Shown here: one piece after another, positions 1 through 6,585 of the stretch | Numbering within the stretch: the first letter of the stretch is position 1 | Layout of the letters: the number at the start of each line of letters is the position of its first letter | Assembly (NCBI GenBank): GCA_019239775.1 | Contig: JAFAZN010000028.1 | Coordinates: 1 to 46,684 of the forward strand | From: Chloroflexota bacterium | Lineage (GTDB): Bacteria > Chloroflexota > UBA6077 > CF-72 | DNA: 46,684 nucleotides | Reading direction: 5' to 3' | Notes under the pieces: generated by a model | Databases searched by the model: none | The model's input: only the letters and a program-made list of their open reading frames with translations | What the model was told of the DNA's origin: nothing | Program-made: the position numbers and the translations under genes

Positions 1-351
1 GAGGCGATCGCCCAATCGCTGGTGCCGCTGGATCTCGCGTACGAGTGGAATCAGGCGCTGATGGACCTTGGCGCCACCCTCTGCCGCCCGCGCCAGCCGC
101 TGTGCCTGGTGTGCCCGCTCGTATCCCAGTGCGGTGGTCCTCGCGCAGCAATCGCGCGAAAGCCGCAGGGCGAGTTCAGTGGCTCGAATCGGTATTATCG
201 CGGCCGCATCCTGGACGCCCTGCGGCAATCGGACGGCGTTCCGCTGGAGGAACTGGTGGCCAGCCACGGCGGCCGCCGCGACCTGATCGATCGCCTCACC
301 GTCGACGGACTCATCGAGATTGAAAACGGTCTCGCGCACCTGCCGGCGTAG
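1..351 (+). CDS. mutY: A/G-specific adenine glycosylase (MutY-like), C-terminal part
   Basis: The 5' end lies outside the window and the reading frame is open from base 1. The visible 116 residues carry the iron-sulfur loop of the MutY/Nth family, with cysteines spaced C-x6-C-x2-C-x5-C (CRPRQPLCLVCPLVSQC, starting near base 79). MutY removes adenine mispaired with 8-oxoguanine. After the cluster there is no Nudix-like 8-oxoG recognition domain. Only about 60 residues remain, and they look like a small winged-helix unit (GRILDALRQ... LIDRLTVDGLIEIENG). This makes it a short MutY. A general HhH-GPD glycosylase is the alternative, because the catalytic half is not visible. Confidence 0.82.
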   Translation, partial: EAIAQSLVPLDLAYEWNQALMDLGATLCRPRQPLCLVCPLVSQCGGPRAAIARKPQGEFSGSNRYYRGRILDALRQSDGVPLEELVASHGGRRDLIDRLTVDGLIEIENGLAHLPA

Positions 352-360
352 CTCACTATG

Positions 361-390
361 TGCGTAGCGCCCTACGCATCACGTGCGTAG
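361..390. terminator. Inverted/direct TGCGTAG repeat between convergent genes
   Basis: TGCGTAG (361-367), a CGCC loop and CTACGCA (372-378) form a perfect 7-bp hairpin. A third copy in direct orientation lies at 384-390. The hairpin sits 10 bases after the mutY-like stop and overlaps the stop codon of the convergent phosphatase gene. It could therefore act as a bidirectional terminator, but no T-run follows on either side. Confidence 0.4.
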
Positions 391-854
391 CGTCCCAAGA
401 TGATGCCAAGTACGGCCCCCGCGGCAACGTCGCTCGGATAGTGCAATCCGGCTGCTACGCGGCTCAGGCCCAGCAGCCAGGCCACAGCGCCCATCAGCAG
501 GCCAAGACGAGGCTGTGCGCCGCCGCCGATTGACGCCATGGCCAGGCCTGAAGCCACATGGCGTGACGGGAACGACCGACCCGGCTCGTGCGGCGATAAG
601 CCGCGCACGCCCGACAAGCGTTCGAACGGACGCTCGCGCTGCCACAACCGACCAAGTCCTTCGCAGGCGGCGTACACCAGGGCAACAACAGCGAGCATGC
701 GGACGGCCAAACGGCGTCGGCCGCTAATGGCAAGCAGAAGCATGAGCCCAACCTCCACGCCAGCCAGGCGTTCGGCCGCGACCCCGATAAACCAACCAAC
801 TGCGCGATGCCGGCGGGCAAGTCCGTTCAGCCAGATCACCAATGCGTCGTCCAC
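372..854 (-). CDS. PAP2-family membrane phosphatase
   Basis: A 160-residue integral membrane protein with the three phosphatidic-acid-phosphatase signatures. KxxxxxxRP-like: GRLWQRERP near residue 70. PSRH: SFPSRH near residue 95. SRxxxxxHxxxD: SRVAAGLHYPSD near residue 131. The histidines of motifs 2 and 3 are the expected nucleophile and its activator. Four to five hydrophobic segments surround the motifs, as in small type-2 phosphatases acting on undecaprenyl pyrophosphate or other lipid phosphates at the outer face of the membrane. The substrate cannot be told from sequence. It converges on the mutY-like gene and is divergent from the Nudix gene. Confidence 0.88.
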   Translation of the reverse strand: MDDALVIWLNGLARRHRAVGWFIGVAAERLAGVEVGLMLLLAISGRRRLAVRMLAVVALVYAACEGLGRLWQRERPFERLSGVRGLSPHEPGRSFPSRHVASGLAMASIGGGAQPRLGLLMGAVAWLLGLSRVAAGLHYPSDVAAGAVLGIILGRYARDA

Positions 855-877
855 AGTCGATCAGCCAGGATAGGCGT

Positions 878-1363
878 GTGCCAGAGCATCCGCCGATTCC
901 GCCCGGCGAGGTCCTGCGCCACTTCACGGTGGCCGTCTTCGTGGTGCATCAACGGCGAGTCCTGCTGCACTACCACCGCAAGCTCGGCAAATGGCTCCCG
1001 CCTGGCGGCCATGTCGAGGACAACGAGCTGCCGGACGATGCCGCCCTACGCGAGGTGCTCGAGGAAACTGGCATCCGCGCGCGCCTCCGCGGTCCGCACG
1101 GCTTGCCCTTCGAGGAGCCTCGCCAGCTCGTGGTACCCGCCGGCATCCAGGTCGAGCACATCTACCCCGGCCACGAGCACATCGACCTGGTGTATTTCGC
1201 CCAACCCGATCCTGATGACGTGCGGGCTGCCGAGGTCGATCCGCGGCTGGCCGAGAGCGACCGCGTTGGCTGGTACGCGGCCGACGAGCTGGCCGACCTG
1301 GGCGCCAACGCAGAGATTCAGGCGTGGGCTAAACGCGCCCTCGACGTGGTCTGGACAAGCTGA
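878..1363 (+). CDS. Nudix hydrolase
   Basis: The complete Nudix box G-x5-E-x7-REUxEExGU is present: G-HVEDN-E, then LPDDAAL, then REVLEETGI. It should hydrolyse a nucleoside diphosphate linked to another moiety, using a divalent metal. The specific substrate is not evident. I chose the GTG at 878 because AGGA (867-870) lies 7 bases upstream, giving an N-terminus MPEHPPIPPGEVLRHFTVAVFV. An in-frame ATG at 842 would overlap the divergent phosphatase gene by 13 bases and has no ribosome binding site. The nearby MutY lacks its usual Nudix-like domain, but this protein looks like a stand-alone enzyme and no functional link can be claimed. Confidence 0.85.
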   Translation: MPEHPPIPPGEVLRHFTVAVFVVHQRRVLLHYHRKLGKWLPPGGHVEDNELPDDAALREVLEETGIRARLRGPHGLPFEEPRQLVVPAGIQVEHIYPGHEHIDLVYFAQPDPDDVRAAEVDPRLAESDRVGWYAADELADLGANAEIQAWAKRALDVVWTS

Positions 1364-1430
1364 TAATCTGGCCCAACTTGTCGCAACCGCTATACTACAA
1401 ATCTACGTTCGCGACCTCTGTTGAATTTGC

Positions 1431-2471
1431 ATGACCCTCTTAGCTGAGCCACCCACCGCTGTCACACCGACCTCGAGCCAGCGCCGGCTAGTCGACGGCT
1501 ATGGGCGCCACATCAGCGACCTGCGGATCTCGGTCACCGATCGCTGCAATTTCCGCTGCGTGTACTGCATGCCCGAAGAAGGCATGCAGTGGCTCAAGCG
1601 TGAAACCATCCTCAGCTTCGACGAGATCCAACGCATTACGCGTATCGCAGTGGGCCTTGGTGTCGACGAGGTTCGGCTCACCGGTGGCGAACCCACACTG
1701 CGGCCTGGCCTGCCCGACCTGGTCGCCCGGCTCGCGCCGCTGCCGTTGAAGAGCTTGAGCCTCACGACGAACGGCTTCTTGCTCAAACAGCAGGCGCAGC
1801 CGCTGGCTCAGGCTGGCCTCAAACGCATCAACGTGAGCCTGGACACGCTGCAGCACGATCGCTTCCACCAGATTGCCCGCCGCCGCGGGTTGGACGAAGT
1901 CCTGGCAGGCCTCGAAGAACTCGAGCGCTATCCGAGCATCGCTCCAATCAAAGTCAACGTCGTCGCCATGCGGGACTTCACGGAGACTGAAGTGGTGGCC
2001 TTCGCCGAGCTGTCGCGGCGCAAGCCGTACGTCATCCGCTTCATCGAATTTATGCCGCTCGACGCCGACGGCAACTGGCAACGCGAGCGGGTGCTCAGTG
2101 GGGACGAGATCAAAGCGATCATCGAACGTGACTTCATGCCCCTGGTCCGCGTGCCCGCGGAGCCGAGCAGTACCTCGCGGCGATACACCTTCGCCGATGG
2201 CATCGGCGAGATCGGCTTCATCAATCCCGTCTCGCAGCCGTTCTGCGGCAGCTGCAATCGAATTCGGCTGACTGCTGACGGCCAGCTTCGGACGTGCTTG
2301 TTCTCAATTGACGAGTGGGATCTACGTGGTCCGCTGCGCTCCGGGGCCAGTGATGCCGATATTGCCGACATCCTGCTCGAGGCGGTCAGCCACAAAGAGC
2401 TCAAGCACAAAATCAACGAGGGCGAGGCGTTTCAGCGCGCATCGCGCTCGATGAGCCAGATCGGCGGCTAG
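1431..2471 (+). CDS. moaA: GTP 3',8-cyclase MoaA
   Basis: A 346-residue radical-SAM enzyme converting GTP to 3',8-cyclo-GTP in the first step of molybdopterin synthesis. The SAM cluster ligands are C39, C43 and C46 (CNFRCVYC). The second, GTP-binding cluster uses C272, C275 and C289 (FCGSCNRIRL followed by RTC). The GGEP SAM-binding motif is at 85-88, and the chain ends in the GG (SQIGG) required for MoaA function. Length is normal for the family. No moaC or other cofactor gene is nearby. A MoaD/ThiS-like gene exists far away at 42259. Start is ATG 1431; TATACT at 1391-1396 may be its -10 element. Confidence 0.96.
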   Translation: MTLLAEPPTAVTPTSSQRRLVDGYGRHISDLRISVTDRCNFRCVYCMPEEGMQWLKRETILSFDEIQRITRIAVGLGVDEVRLTGGEPTLRPGLPDLVARLAPLPLKSLSLTTNGFLLKQQAQPLAQAGLKRINVSLDTLQHDRFHQIARRRGLDEVLAGLEELERYPSIAPIKVNVVAMRDFTETEVVAFAELSRRKPYVIRFIEFMPLDADGNWQRERVLSGDEIKAIIERDFMPLVRVPAEPSSTSRRYTFADGIGEIGFINPVSQPFCGSCNRIRLTADGQLRTCLFSIDEWDLRGPLRSGASDADIADILLEAVSHKELKHKINEGEAFQRASRSMSQIGG

Positions 2472-2478
2472 TCGCACT

Positions 2479-2498
2479 TCCCCTCCGAGCTGAGGGGA
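2479..2498 (+). terminator. Hairpin after moaA
   Basis: TCCCCTC and GAGGGGA form a perfect 7-bp stem with a 6-base loop (CGAGCT), starting 8 bases after the moaA stop. It is followed by a weak pyrimidine tract (CTCCTTT). This resembles a factor-independent terminator, although the T-run is poor. Confidence 0.5.
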
Positions 2499-2530
2499 CT
2501 CCTTTGAGAACCGTGGGCAGCCGGCCGACT

Positions 2531-2536
2531 TATACT
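2531..2536 (+). promoter_or_regulatory. -10 element (TATACT)
   Basis: TATACT ends 12 bases before the ATG of the NTF2-like gene at 2549, so transcription would begin only about 5-6 bases before the start codon. There is no convincing -35 at normal spacing and no ribosome binding site, suggesting a nearly leaderless mRNA. Confidence 0.45.
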
Positions 2537-2548
2537 GGCCGCTGAGGC

Positions 2549-3271
2549 ATGGTGCGGATCTGGCTTGCGATGATCGCGGGCGCGGGTTTTCTGGTTGCCA
2601 GCGGCGTGATTGCGTCGATGGCCCGTGCGCAGCCCAGCGGTGACCCCACCGCGGTGGTTACCGCCTACGAGATGGCGCGTAACCGCCACGATCTCGATGC
2701 TGCGCTTACGTACTTTGCCGACAACGCGGTCATCACCCAGCGCAACACCAGCTTCAGTGGCAAAGACGAGATCCGCAAATACCTGGACACGGCGTCGACG
2801 CGGTCGCGCTATGTGGTGATCTCGGATCGCCAGGCCAGCGGCAACATTGTCACCTGGACCGAACGCACCACACTTCAGGCGAACGACGCCAGCGGGCGCA
2901 TCCCGCAGGGCCCGGGCCAGAACGGAGTGCCGGGCTCAGGGCTCGCCGGCCGCAGCGGTGTGCCAGGCCAGGGTGGCAACGGCGCCGTGTACCCGCAGTC
3001 CGGCTTCGCGGTCAGCGTCGAGGCTGTGGTGATGGACGGCAAGATCCAATCGATGGCCTACATCTTTGGCAGCCAGGCCACCCGCCCAGATCCTTCGCTT
3101 GACGGTCGCGCGCAACTGCCCGCCAGCATTGGCCTGGCCGCCGTCGCGCTGCTGATGCTCGGCCTGCTGATGGTTGCGTCGATGGGCTTTGGTCGAGCCA
3201 CCCCAGGCGCGTCCAGCCTCCGCGGCCGATTGATGCAAGACCTGCAAGGCTGGGCCGCCGCCCGCCAGTAG
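2549..3271 (+). CDS. Exported NTF2/SnoaL-like protein with C-terminal membrane anchor
   Basis: 240 residues. An N-terminal signal peptide (MVRIWLAMIAGAGFLVASG... ARA) is followed by a SnoaL/NTF2-like fold (residues about 32-170: VVTAYEMARNRHDLDAALTY, then FADNAVI). The fold is interrupted by a Gly/Pro/Asn/Gln-rich loop of about 35 residues (around 115-150). A transmembrane helix at about 195-218 and a short basic tail follow. NTF2-like proteins bind small ligands or form dimers, and no catalytic residues are recognisable here. It stands alone between moaA and the tRNA. Function is unknown; an envelope protein with its ligand-binding domain outside the membrane is the most that can be inferred. 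Confidence 0.72.
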   Translation: MVRIWLAMIAGAGFLVASGVIASMARAQPSGDPTAVVTAYEMARNRHDLDAALTYFADNAVITQRNTSFSGKDEIRKYLDTASTRSRYVVISDRQASGNIVTWTERTTLQANDASGRIPQGPGQNGVPGSGLAGRSGVPGQGGNGAVYPQSGFAVSVEAVVMDGKIQSMAYIFGSQATRPDPSLDGRAQLPASIGLAAVALLMLGLLMVASMGFGRATPGASSLRGRLMQDLQGWAAARQ

Positions 3272-3274
3272 CCC

Positions 3275-3280
3275 TACAAT
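3275..3280 (+). promoter_or_regulatory. -10 element of tRNA-Leu
   Basis: TACAAT ends 12 bases before the mature tRNA 5' end (3293), which is suitable for a short 5' leader. It overlaps the end of the preceding gene region. No clear -35 was seen. Confidence 0.5.
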
Positions 3281-3292
3281 TCGAGCACCCCT

Positions 3293-3376
3293 GCCGGGGT
3301 GGCGGAATGGCAGACGCGACGGTCTCAAAAACCGTTGGGGGTTAACCCCGTGCGGGTTCGAGTCCCGCTCCCGGCA
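3293..3376 (+). tRNA. tRNA-Leu (CAA anticodon)
   Basis: An 84-base cloverleaf. The acceptor arm GCCGGGG pairs with TCCCGGC. The anticodon stem ACGGT/ACCGT encloses the loop CTCAAAA with anticodon CAA at 3326-3328 (reads UUG). A long class-II variable arm (GGGGGTTAACCCC) follows. The T arm is GCGGG-TTCGAGT-CCCGC, and the discriminator is A. CCA is not encoded (the genome reads ACCC). The long variable arm and the anticodon agree on leucine. The Ku gene starts 25 bases downstream. Confidence 0.96.
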
Positions 3377-3400
3377 CCCATCTTGCGCCAGTGTCAGGCA

Positions 3401-4285
3401 ATGGCTCGTTCCATCTGGTCTGGCGTCATCACGTTTGGCATGGTCAGTATCCCGGTCAAGCTGTATCCGGCCACTCAGGATAAGGACGTCGCATTTCATC
3501 AACTCCATCGACCGGATCACAGCCGCATCAAGTACAAGAAGTTCTGCGCGACTGAGGACGAGGAGGTCGACGCCGAGGACATCGTGCGCGCGTACGAGGT
3601 CAGCAAGGACCAGTACGTTGAGATCACCGACGAGGACCTCGAGCAGTTGCCACTGCCAGCCAAACACACGATCGAGCTGTCAGCGTTCGTCACCTCGAGC
3701 GATATCGATCCCATCTACTACGACAAGAGCTACTACCTCGAGCCCGACGAAGCCGCGCTCAAGGCCTACGCGCTGCTGCTGAAGGTCCTCGATCAGAAGC
3801 GCGTGATCGGCGTTGCCACCATTGCCATCCGCAACAAGGAAAGTCTGTGCGCGCTGCGTCCACTCGAGAAAACGCTCGTGCTCGAAACCCTGCACTACCC
3901 CGACGAAATCCGCGAGCGCGAATTCAGCCTGTCCGGCTCATCGGTAAACGATCGCGAGCTGGCTGTTGCCGAAACACTCGTCGACGCGCTCCAGGAGCCG
4001 TTTGACCCCGAGAAGTATCAGGATCACTACCGCCAGGCACTGCTCGAGCTGATCGAGAGCAAGACCGAAGGCCGTGAAGTGGTGGCGCCTGAGTCCGCAC
4101 CCGCGGGTGCGCCCGTCACCGACCTGATGGCCGCCCTGCGCGCCAGCATCGAGGCGGCCAAGGGCCGCAAGGCCGAAGCCCCGCCGCGCAAGGAGACACG
4201 AAGTAACGCGCACGCGCCAAAGCGCACTGCGGAGCGCAAGCCTCCGGCGGCAAAGGCCAAGTCCAGGAAAAAGGCCGCGGCTTAG
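3401..4285 (+). CDS. ku: Ku-type non-homologous end-joining protein
   Basis: A 294-residue bacterial Ku homodimer subunit that threads onto broken DNA ends and recruits the ligase LigD. The start is the typical MARSIWSGVITFGMVSIPV. The Ku core runs to about residue 230, followed by a Lys/Arg/Ala-rich tail (KRTAERKPPAAKAKSRKK) of the kind that contacts DNA and ligase in other bacteria. The reading frame continues upstream into the tRNA, but ATG 3401 is the only start matching the family. No LigD lies in this window. The 3' end overlaps the convergent repressor gene by 4 bases. Confidence 0.95.
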   Translation: MARSIWSGVITFGMVSIPVKLYPATQDKDVAFHQLHRPDHSRIKYKKFCATEDEEVDAEDIVRAYEVSKDQYVEITDEDLEQLPLPAKHTIELSAFVTSSDIDPIYYDKSYYLEPDEAALKAYALLLKVLDQKRVIGVATIAIRNKESLCALRPLEKTLVLETLHYPDEIREREFSLSGSSVNDRELAVAETLVDALQEPFDPEKYQDHYRQALLELIESKTEGREVVAPESAPAGAPVTDLMAALRASIEAAKGRKAEAPPRKETRSNAHAPKRTAERKPPAAKAKSRKKAAA

Positions 4286-5037
4286 CTGGGTAGACGCCAC
4301 GAGGTGATACCCACCACCGGGCCGATGATCTTGAACTCGCGGCACACCACGGGGCTCCGCCCCGCGGCGGTTTCGCTCAGCAAACACTCGCCAACTTCGG
4401 TGCGGGCGTAGGTTTTCACGACCATGCCGGACTCGCCTCCGACGTCGCTGACAAGCGCGAGCACCACCTTGCCGACCGCGTACGGCCGCTCGGGATTGAC
4501 CCAGACCACATCCCCGTCGAAGATGCCGCGGCCGGCCATGCTCTCGCCTTTGACGACCACGCCGAAGCCGTTGGGACCGATGAGGGTTTCACGCCCAGGC
4601 GGCGGGTACTCCAGGTGATCGGGGTCGGGCGGGCTCTCCTGATCGCGCGGATCACCGCAGGCGCCCCAGCGAAAGACTGGCAGAGGCCTGGCACCCGCCG
4701 GCCGCAGCGAGTCGAGATTGCCGACGACGTTCGCGCCGAGACCGTTGCCCGAGGGGGCGTGCCCGCCAACAGGCGGCACGGCAGGCAGCGCCGAAATCGA
4801 AAGCAGCGTGGGCGCCAGCAGCGCATCTGAAGTGCGCAGGCTCAACGCACGCGCCACCGAATCCAGGCGGAACTTGCCCGGCGAGGGCAGGCGACCAAGC
4901 TCGAGCAACGCGATATAGCCGTGCGAAACGCCGGCTACTTCGGCCAGGCGTCGCTGACTCCAGCCGTGCTCGCGGCGCAGCGCGGCGATGCGCTGACCGA
5001 GGACGCCGGGCTCGATGGCTAAGGACTGGGGATGCAT
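4282..5037 (-). CDS. XRE-HTH / S24 self-cleaving repressor (LexA/CI-like)
   Basis: 251 residues. An N-terminal Cro/CI-type helix-turn-helix (residues 12-70: LGQRIAALRREHGWSQRRLA, then EVAGVSHGYIALLELG) is joined by a Pro/Gly-rich linker to a C-terminal peptidase S24 domain. Likely catalytic residues are S166 (KGESM) and K208 (VVKTYAR). A Cys127-Gly128 bond in GACGD upstream matches the UmuD type of cleavage site. Such proteins repress until activated RecA stimulates self-cleavage. The promoter region carries phased TTGCTCA-like repeats that are good operator candidates. A housekeeping LexA is less likely, since the HTH is XRE-type and not the LexA winged helix. Confidence 0.88.
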   Translation of the reverse strand: MHPQSLAIEPGVLGQRIAALRREHGWSQRRLAEVAGVSHGYIALLELGRLPSPGKFRLDSVARALSLRTSDALLAPTLLSISALPAVPPVGGHAPSGNGLGANVVGNLDSLRPAGARPLPVFRWGACGDPRDQESPPDPDHLEYPPPGRETLIGPNGFGVVVKGESMAGRGIFDGDVVWVNPERPYAVGKVVLALVSDVGGESGMVVKTYARTEVGECLLSETAAGRSPVVCREFKIIGPVVGITSWRLPS

Positions 5038-5060
5038 TCTCGAACGGGTGCGGGACCGTC

Positions 5061-5096
5061 TTGCTCAGGTTTGCTCAAAGTTGCTTAGCGTGCTCA
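5061..5096. promoter_or_regulatory. Four phased TTGCTCA-type repeats (operator array)
   Basis: TTGCTCA at 5061 and 5071, TTGCTTA at 5081 and GTGCTCA at 5090 are direct repeats spaced 10, 10 and 9 bases, about one helical turn, so all face one side of the DNA. They start 23 bases upstream of the repressor start codon and lie at and just after its predicted transcription start. They are upstream of the predicted promoter of the divergent gene. Confidence 0.6.
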
Positions 5097-5100
5097 GAGT

Positions 5101-5131
5101 ACTGTACATCGCGCAGCCGATCGCTTACAAT
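5101..5131. promoter_or_regulatory. Overlapping divergent promoters
   Basis: Minus strand: TTGTAA (5130-5125), 18-base spacer, TACAGT (5106-5101), reading into the S24 repressor gene. Plus strand: TGTACA (5103-5108), 17-base spacer, TACAAT (5126-5131), reading into the small coiled-coil membrane gene. The two promoters share the same 31 bases, so use of one should exclude the other. Confidence 0.5.
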
Positions 5132-5161
5132 GTTTAGCACATCCGTTCTAGCCCAGGATCC

Positions 5162-5168
5162 TGAGCAA
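5162..5168. promoter_or_regulatory. Inverted fifth copy of the TTGCTCA motif
   Basis: TGAGCAA is the exact reverse complement of TTGCTCA. It lies about 25 bases after the predicted plus-strand transcription start, a position where a bound repressor could block the divergent gene. Confidence 0.4.
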
Positions 5169-5190
5169 GCCCCCATGGGCAGGGAACGGT

Positions 5191-5598
5191 GTGCAACTTC
5201 TGGAGGCGTGGAGCCACTCTCCACGAAAGACGGCGATGGACTCTGACTTTCTCTTACACACCCTCGGCGGTGGCGCCATCATCGCCGCCGCGCTTACCCT
5301 CGCCCGCCTGCTACTCGACTACGGCCTGCGCGGCGGCGAACGGCGCAGCGAGTTCGACGAACGCCGCCGCACCCAACAGCGCGATGCCGAAGCGCGCCTG
5401 GAACGCGTGCTCCAGGACCGGCTGGCCGAGGCTGACCGTCGGCTCGAACGGTCGGACGAGGAGCTGCGTGCCGAACGCGTGCGCTCGGCCACGCTGGAAC
5501 ATGAGCTTGCATGCCTGCGGCAGGCGTACGACGTTCTCAGAGTTGAGTGCGTCGGGCTGCGGCAGGCCGGCGGCGAGGCTCAACGCTTACCCAGATAG
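5191..5598 (+). CDS. Small membrane-anchored coiled-coil protein
   Basis: 135 residues from GTG 5191 (AGGGA five bases upstream). An in-frame ATG at 5236 is the alternative start. After one hydrophobic helix (LGGGAIIAAALTLARLLL) the rest is highly charged and heptad-like (ERRSEFDERRRTQQRDAEAR, then LERVLQDRLAEADRRLERSD), ending in LPR. That predicts a long coiled coil on one side of the membrane. I recognise no family. It is transcribed divergently from the LexA/CI-like repressor and shares its operator region, so it is probably that repressor's target and may respond to DNA damage. Small phage lysis or spanin-like proteins have a similar shape, but no phage genes are nearby. Confidence 0.62.
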   Translation: MQLLEAWSHSPRKTAMDSDFLLHTLGGGAIIAAALTLARLLLDYGLRGGERRSEFDERRRTQQRDAEARLERVLQDRLAEADRRLERSDEELRAERVRSATLEHELACLRQAYDVLRVECVGLRQAGGEAQRLPR

Positions 5599-5604
5599 AT
5601 GCGA

Positions 5605-6528
5605 TCAGCGGTTGCCCAGGTAGTCATACGTCGCCCGCGACGCCTGGGCAATTGCGTTGGCAGACTCGTCGGGCAATGCATCTTGCGTCAGTACCGCGAT
5701 GACGTAGCTGCCGCGCGGCGTAAAGACGATGCCGGCGTCGTGGCGGGCATCTGGGAGGTCGCCCCATTTGTGGGCGACCTTTACCCAGAACGGCAGGTCA
5801 TCGGCGAGCCAGCTCACACTCTGCTTCAGTTCGAGCAACTGCAGCGCCTGCTCGGAGACGCGCTGGTTGACGGCTTGCCCGGTCGCCAATTCCTGGAGCA
5901 GATGCGCCATGTCGGCGGCTGATGTCGTGTGGTCGCCTGGTTCGCCTGCGCGATGGTCGACGACGTGTGTTGCCGGCAGTCCAAGCTGGGCGGCGAGCGC
6001 GTTGGTAGGGCCGACGCCGACCACGTCCAGGAGCACCAGCGCGGCGATGTTGTCGCTTTGCTGGATCATGAGCTGTGTCAGGTCGCGTACGCTCAGCGAG
6101 TCGCCAACACGCGCCTGCAGCACACCGCTGCCGTCAGTCCAGTCCTCCTGGCGTATTTCGAGCTGACGGCTCGGATCGAGCCCTCCACCGTCCTCTTGTG
6201 ACAGGACTTCCAGAAGGATCGGCAGCTTGAACAGGCTGGCCGCGGGAAATGTGCGCGCGGCATCGAGCGAAGCGCTGGCGCCTGACTGCAAGTCGATTGC
6301 GGCTACGGCCATCTGACCGTGCCCGAGCGAACTGGCGGTCGCTTCCAGGCGAGCCTGAAGCTGCGGTTCGGTGTGATTCACCGCGGGTGCGATCGCGGCG
6401 GCCGGCGGGCGGCGAAAGAAGACGCCCGAGGCAAACTCGGCCAATTGGCCCGGACCGATGCCGAGCACCGCCGCGGCAGCGAGCACGATGAAGAGCGTGA
6501 GCCAGCCGCGGTACGAACGTGTCCGCAT
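5605..6528 (-). CDS. Class A beta-lactamase-like serine hydrolase, membrane-anchored
   Basis: 307 residues from ATG 6528; an in-frame TTG at 6573 adds 15 basic residues. An N-terminal membrane helix (WLTLFIVLAAAAVLGIG) precedes a beta-lactamase/transpeptidase-fold domain. Active-site motifs are SLFK (S98, K101), SDN (158-160) and KWG (254-256) in place of KTG. The omega-loop ExxLN carrying the general base Glu166 is not seen; the segment before EPGDHTT is short and has Val at the aligned place. It may be a slow penicillin-interactive protein or a peptidoglycan-related hydrolase and not an antibiotic-resistance enzyme. It lies just downstream of a LysM gene on the same strand, which supports a cell-wall role. 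Confidence 0.75.
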   Translation of the reverse strand: MRTRSYRGWLTLFIVLAAAAVLGIGPGQLAEFASGVFFRRPPAAAIAPAVNHTEPQLQARLEATASSLGHGQMAVAAIDLQSGASASLDAARTFPAASLFKLPILLEVLSQEDGGGLDPSRQLEIRQEDWTDGSGVLQARVGDSLSVRDLTQLMIQQSDNIAALVLLDVVGVGPTNALAAQLGLPATHVVDHRAGEPGDHTTSAADMAHLLQELATGQAVNQRVSEQALQLLELKQSVSWLADDLPFWVKVAHKWGDLPDARHDAGIVFTPRGSYVIAVLTQDALPDESANAIAQASRATYDYLGNR

Positions 6529-6585
6529 GGGCCGCGGTCGCTCCACACGGCGCCGAACTGGTGTGCGCAGCAAACGTGCTAAGGC

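Noticed and set aside
3293..3376. tRNA-Leu as an attachment site of an integrated element
   Set aside because: No integrase, no repeated 3' tRNA fragment and no mobile genes were seen in the window.
3299..3400. Upstream extension of the Ku reading frame
   Set aside because: This part lies inside the tRNA-Leu gene and its spacer. Ku homologues begin at MARSIWSG (3401).
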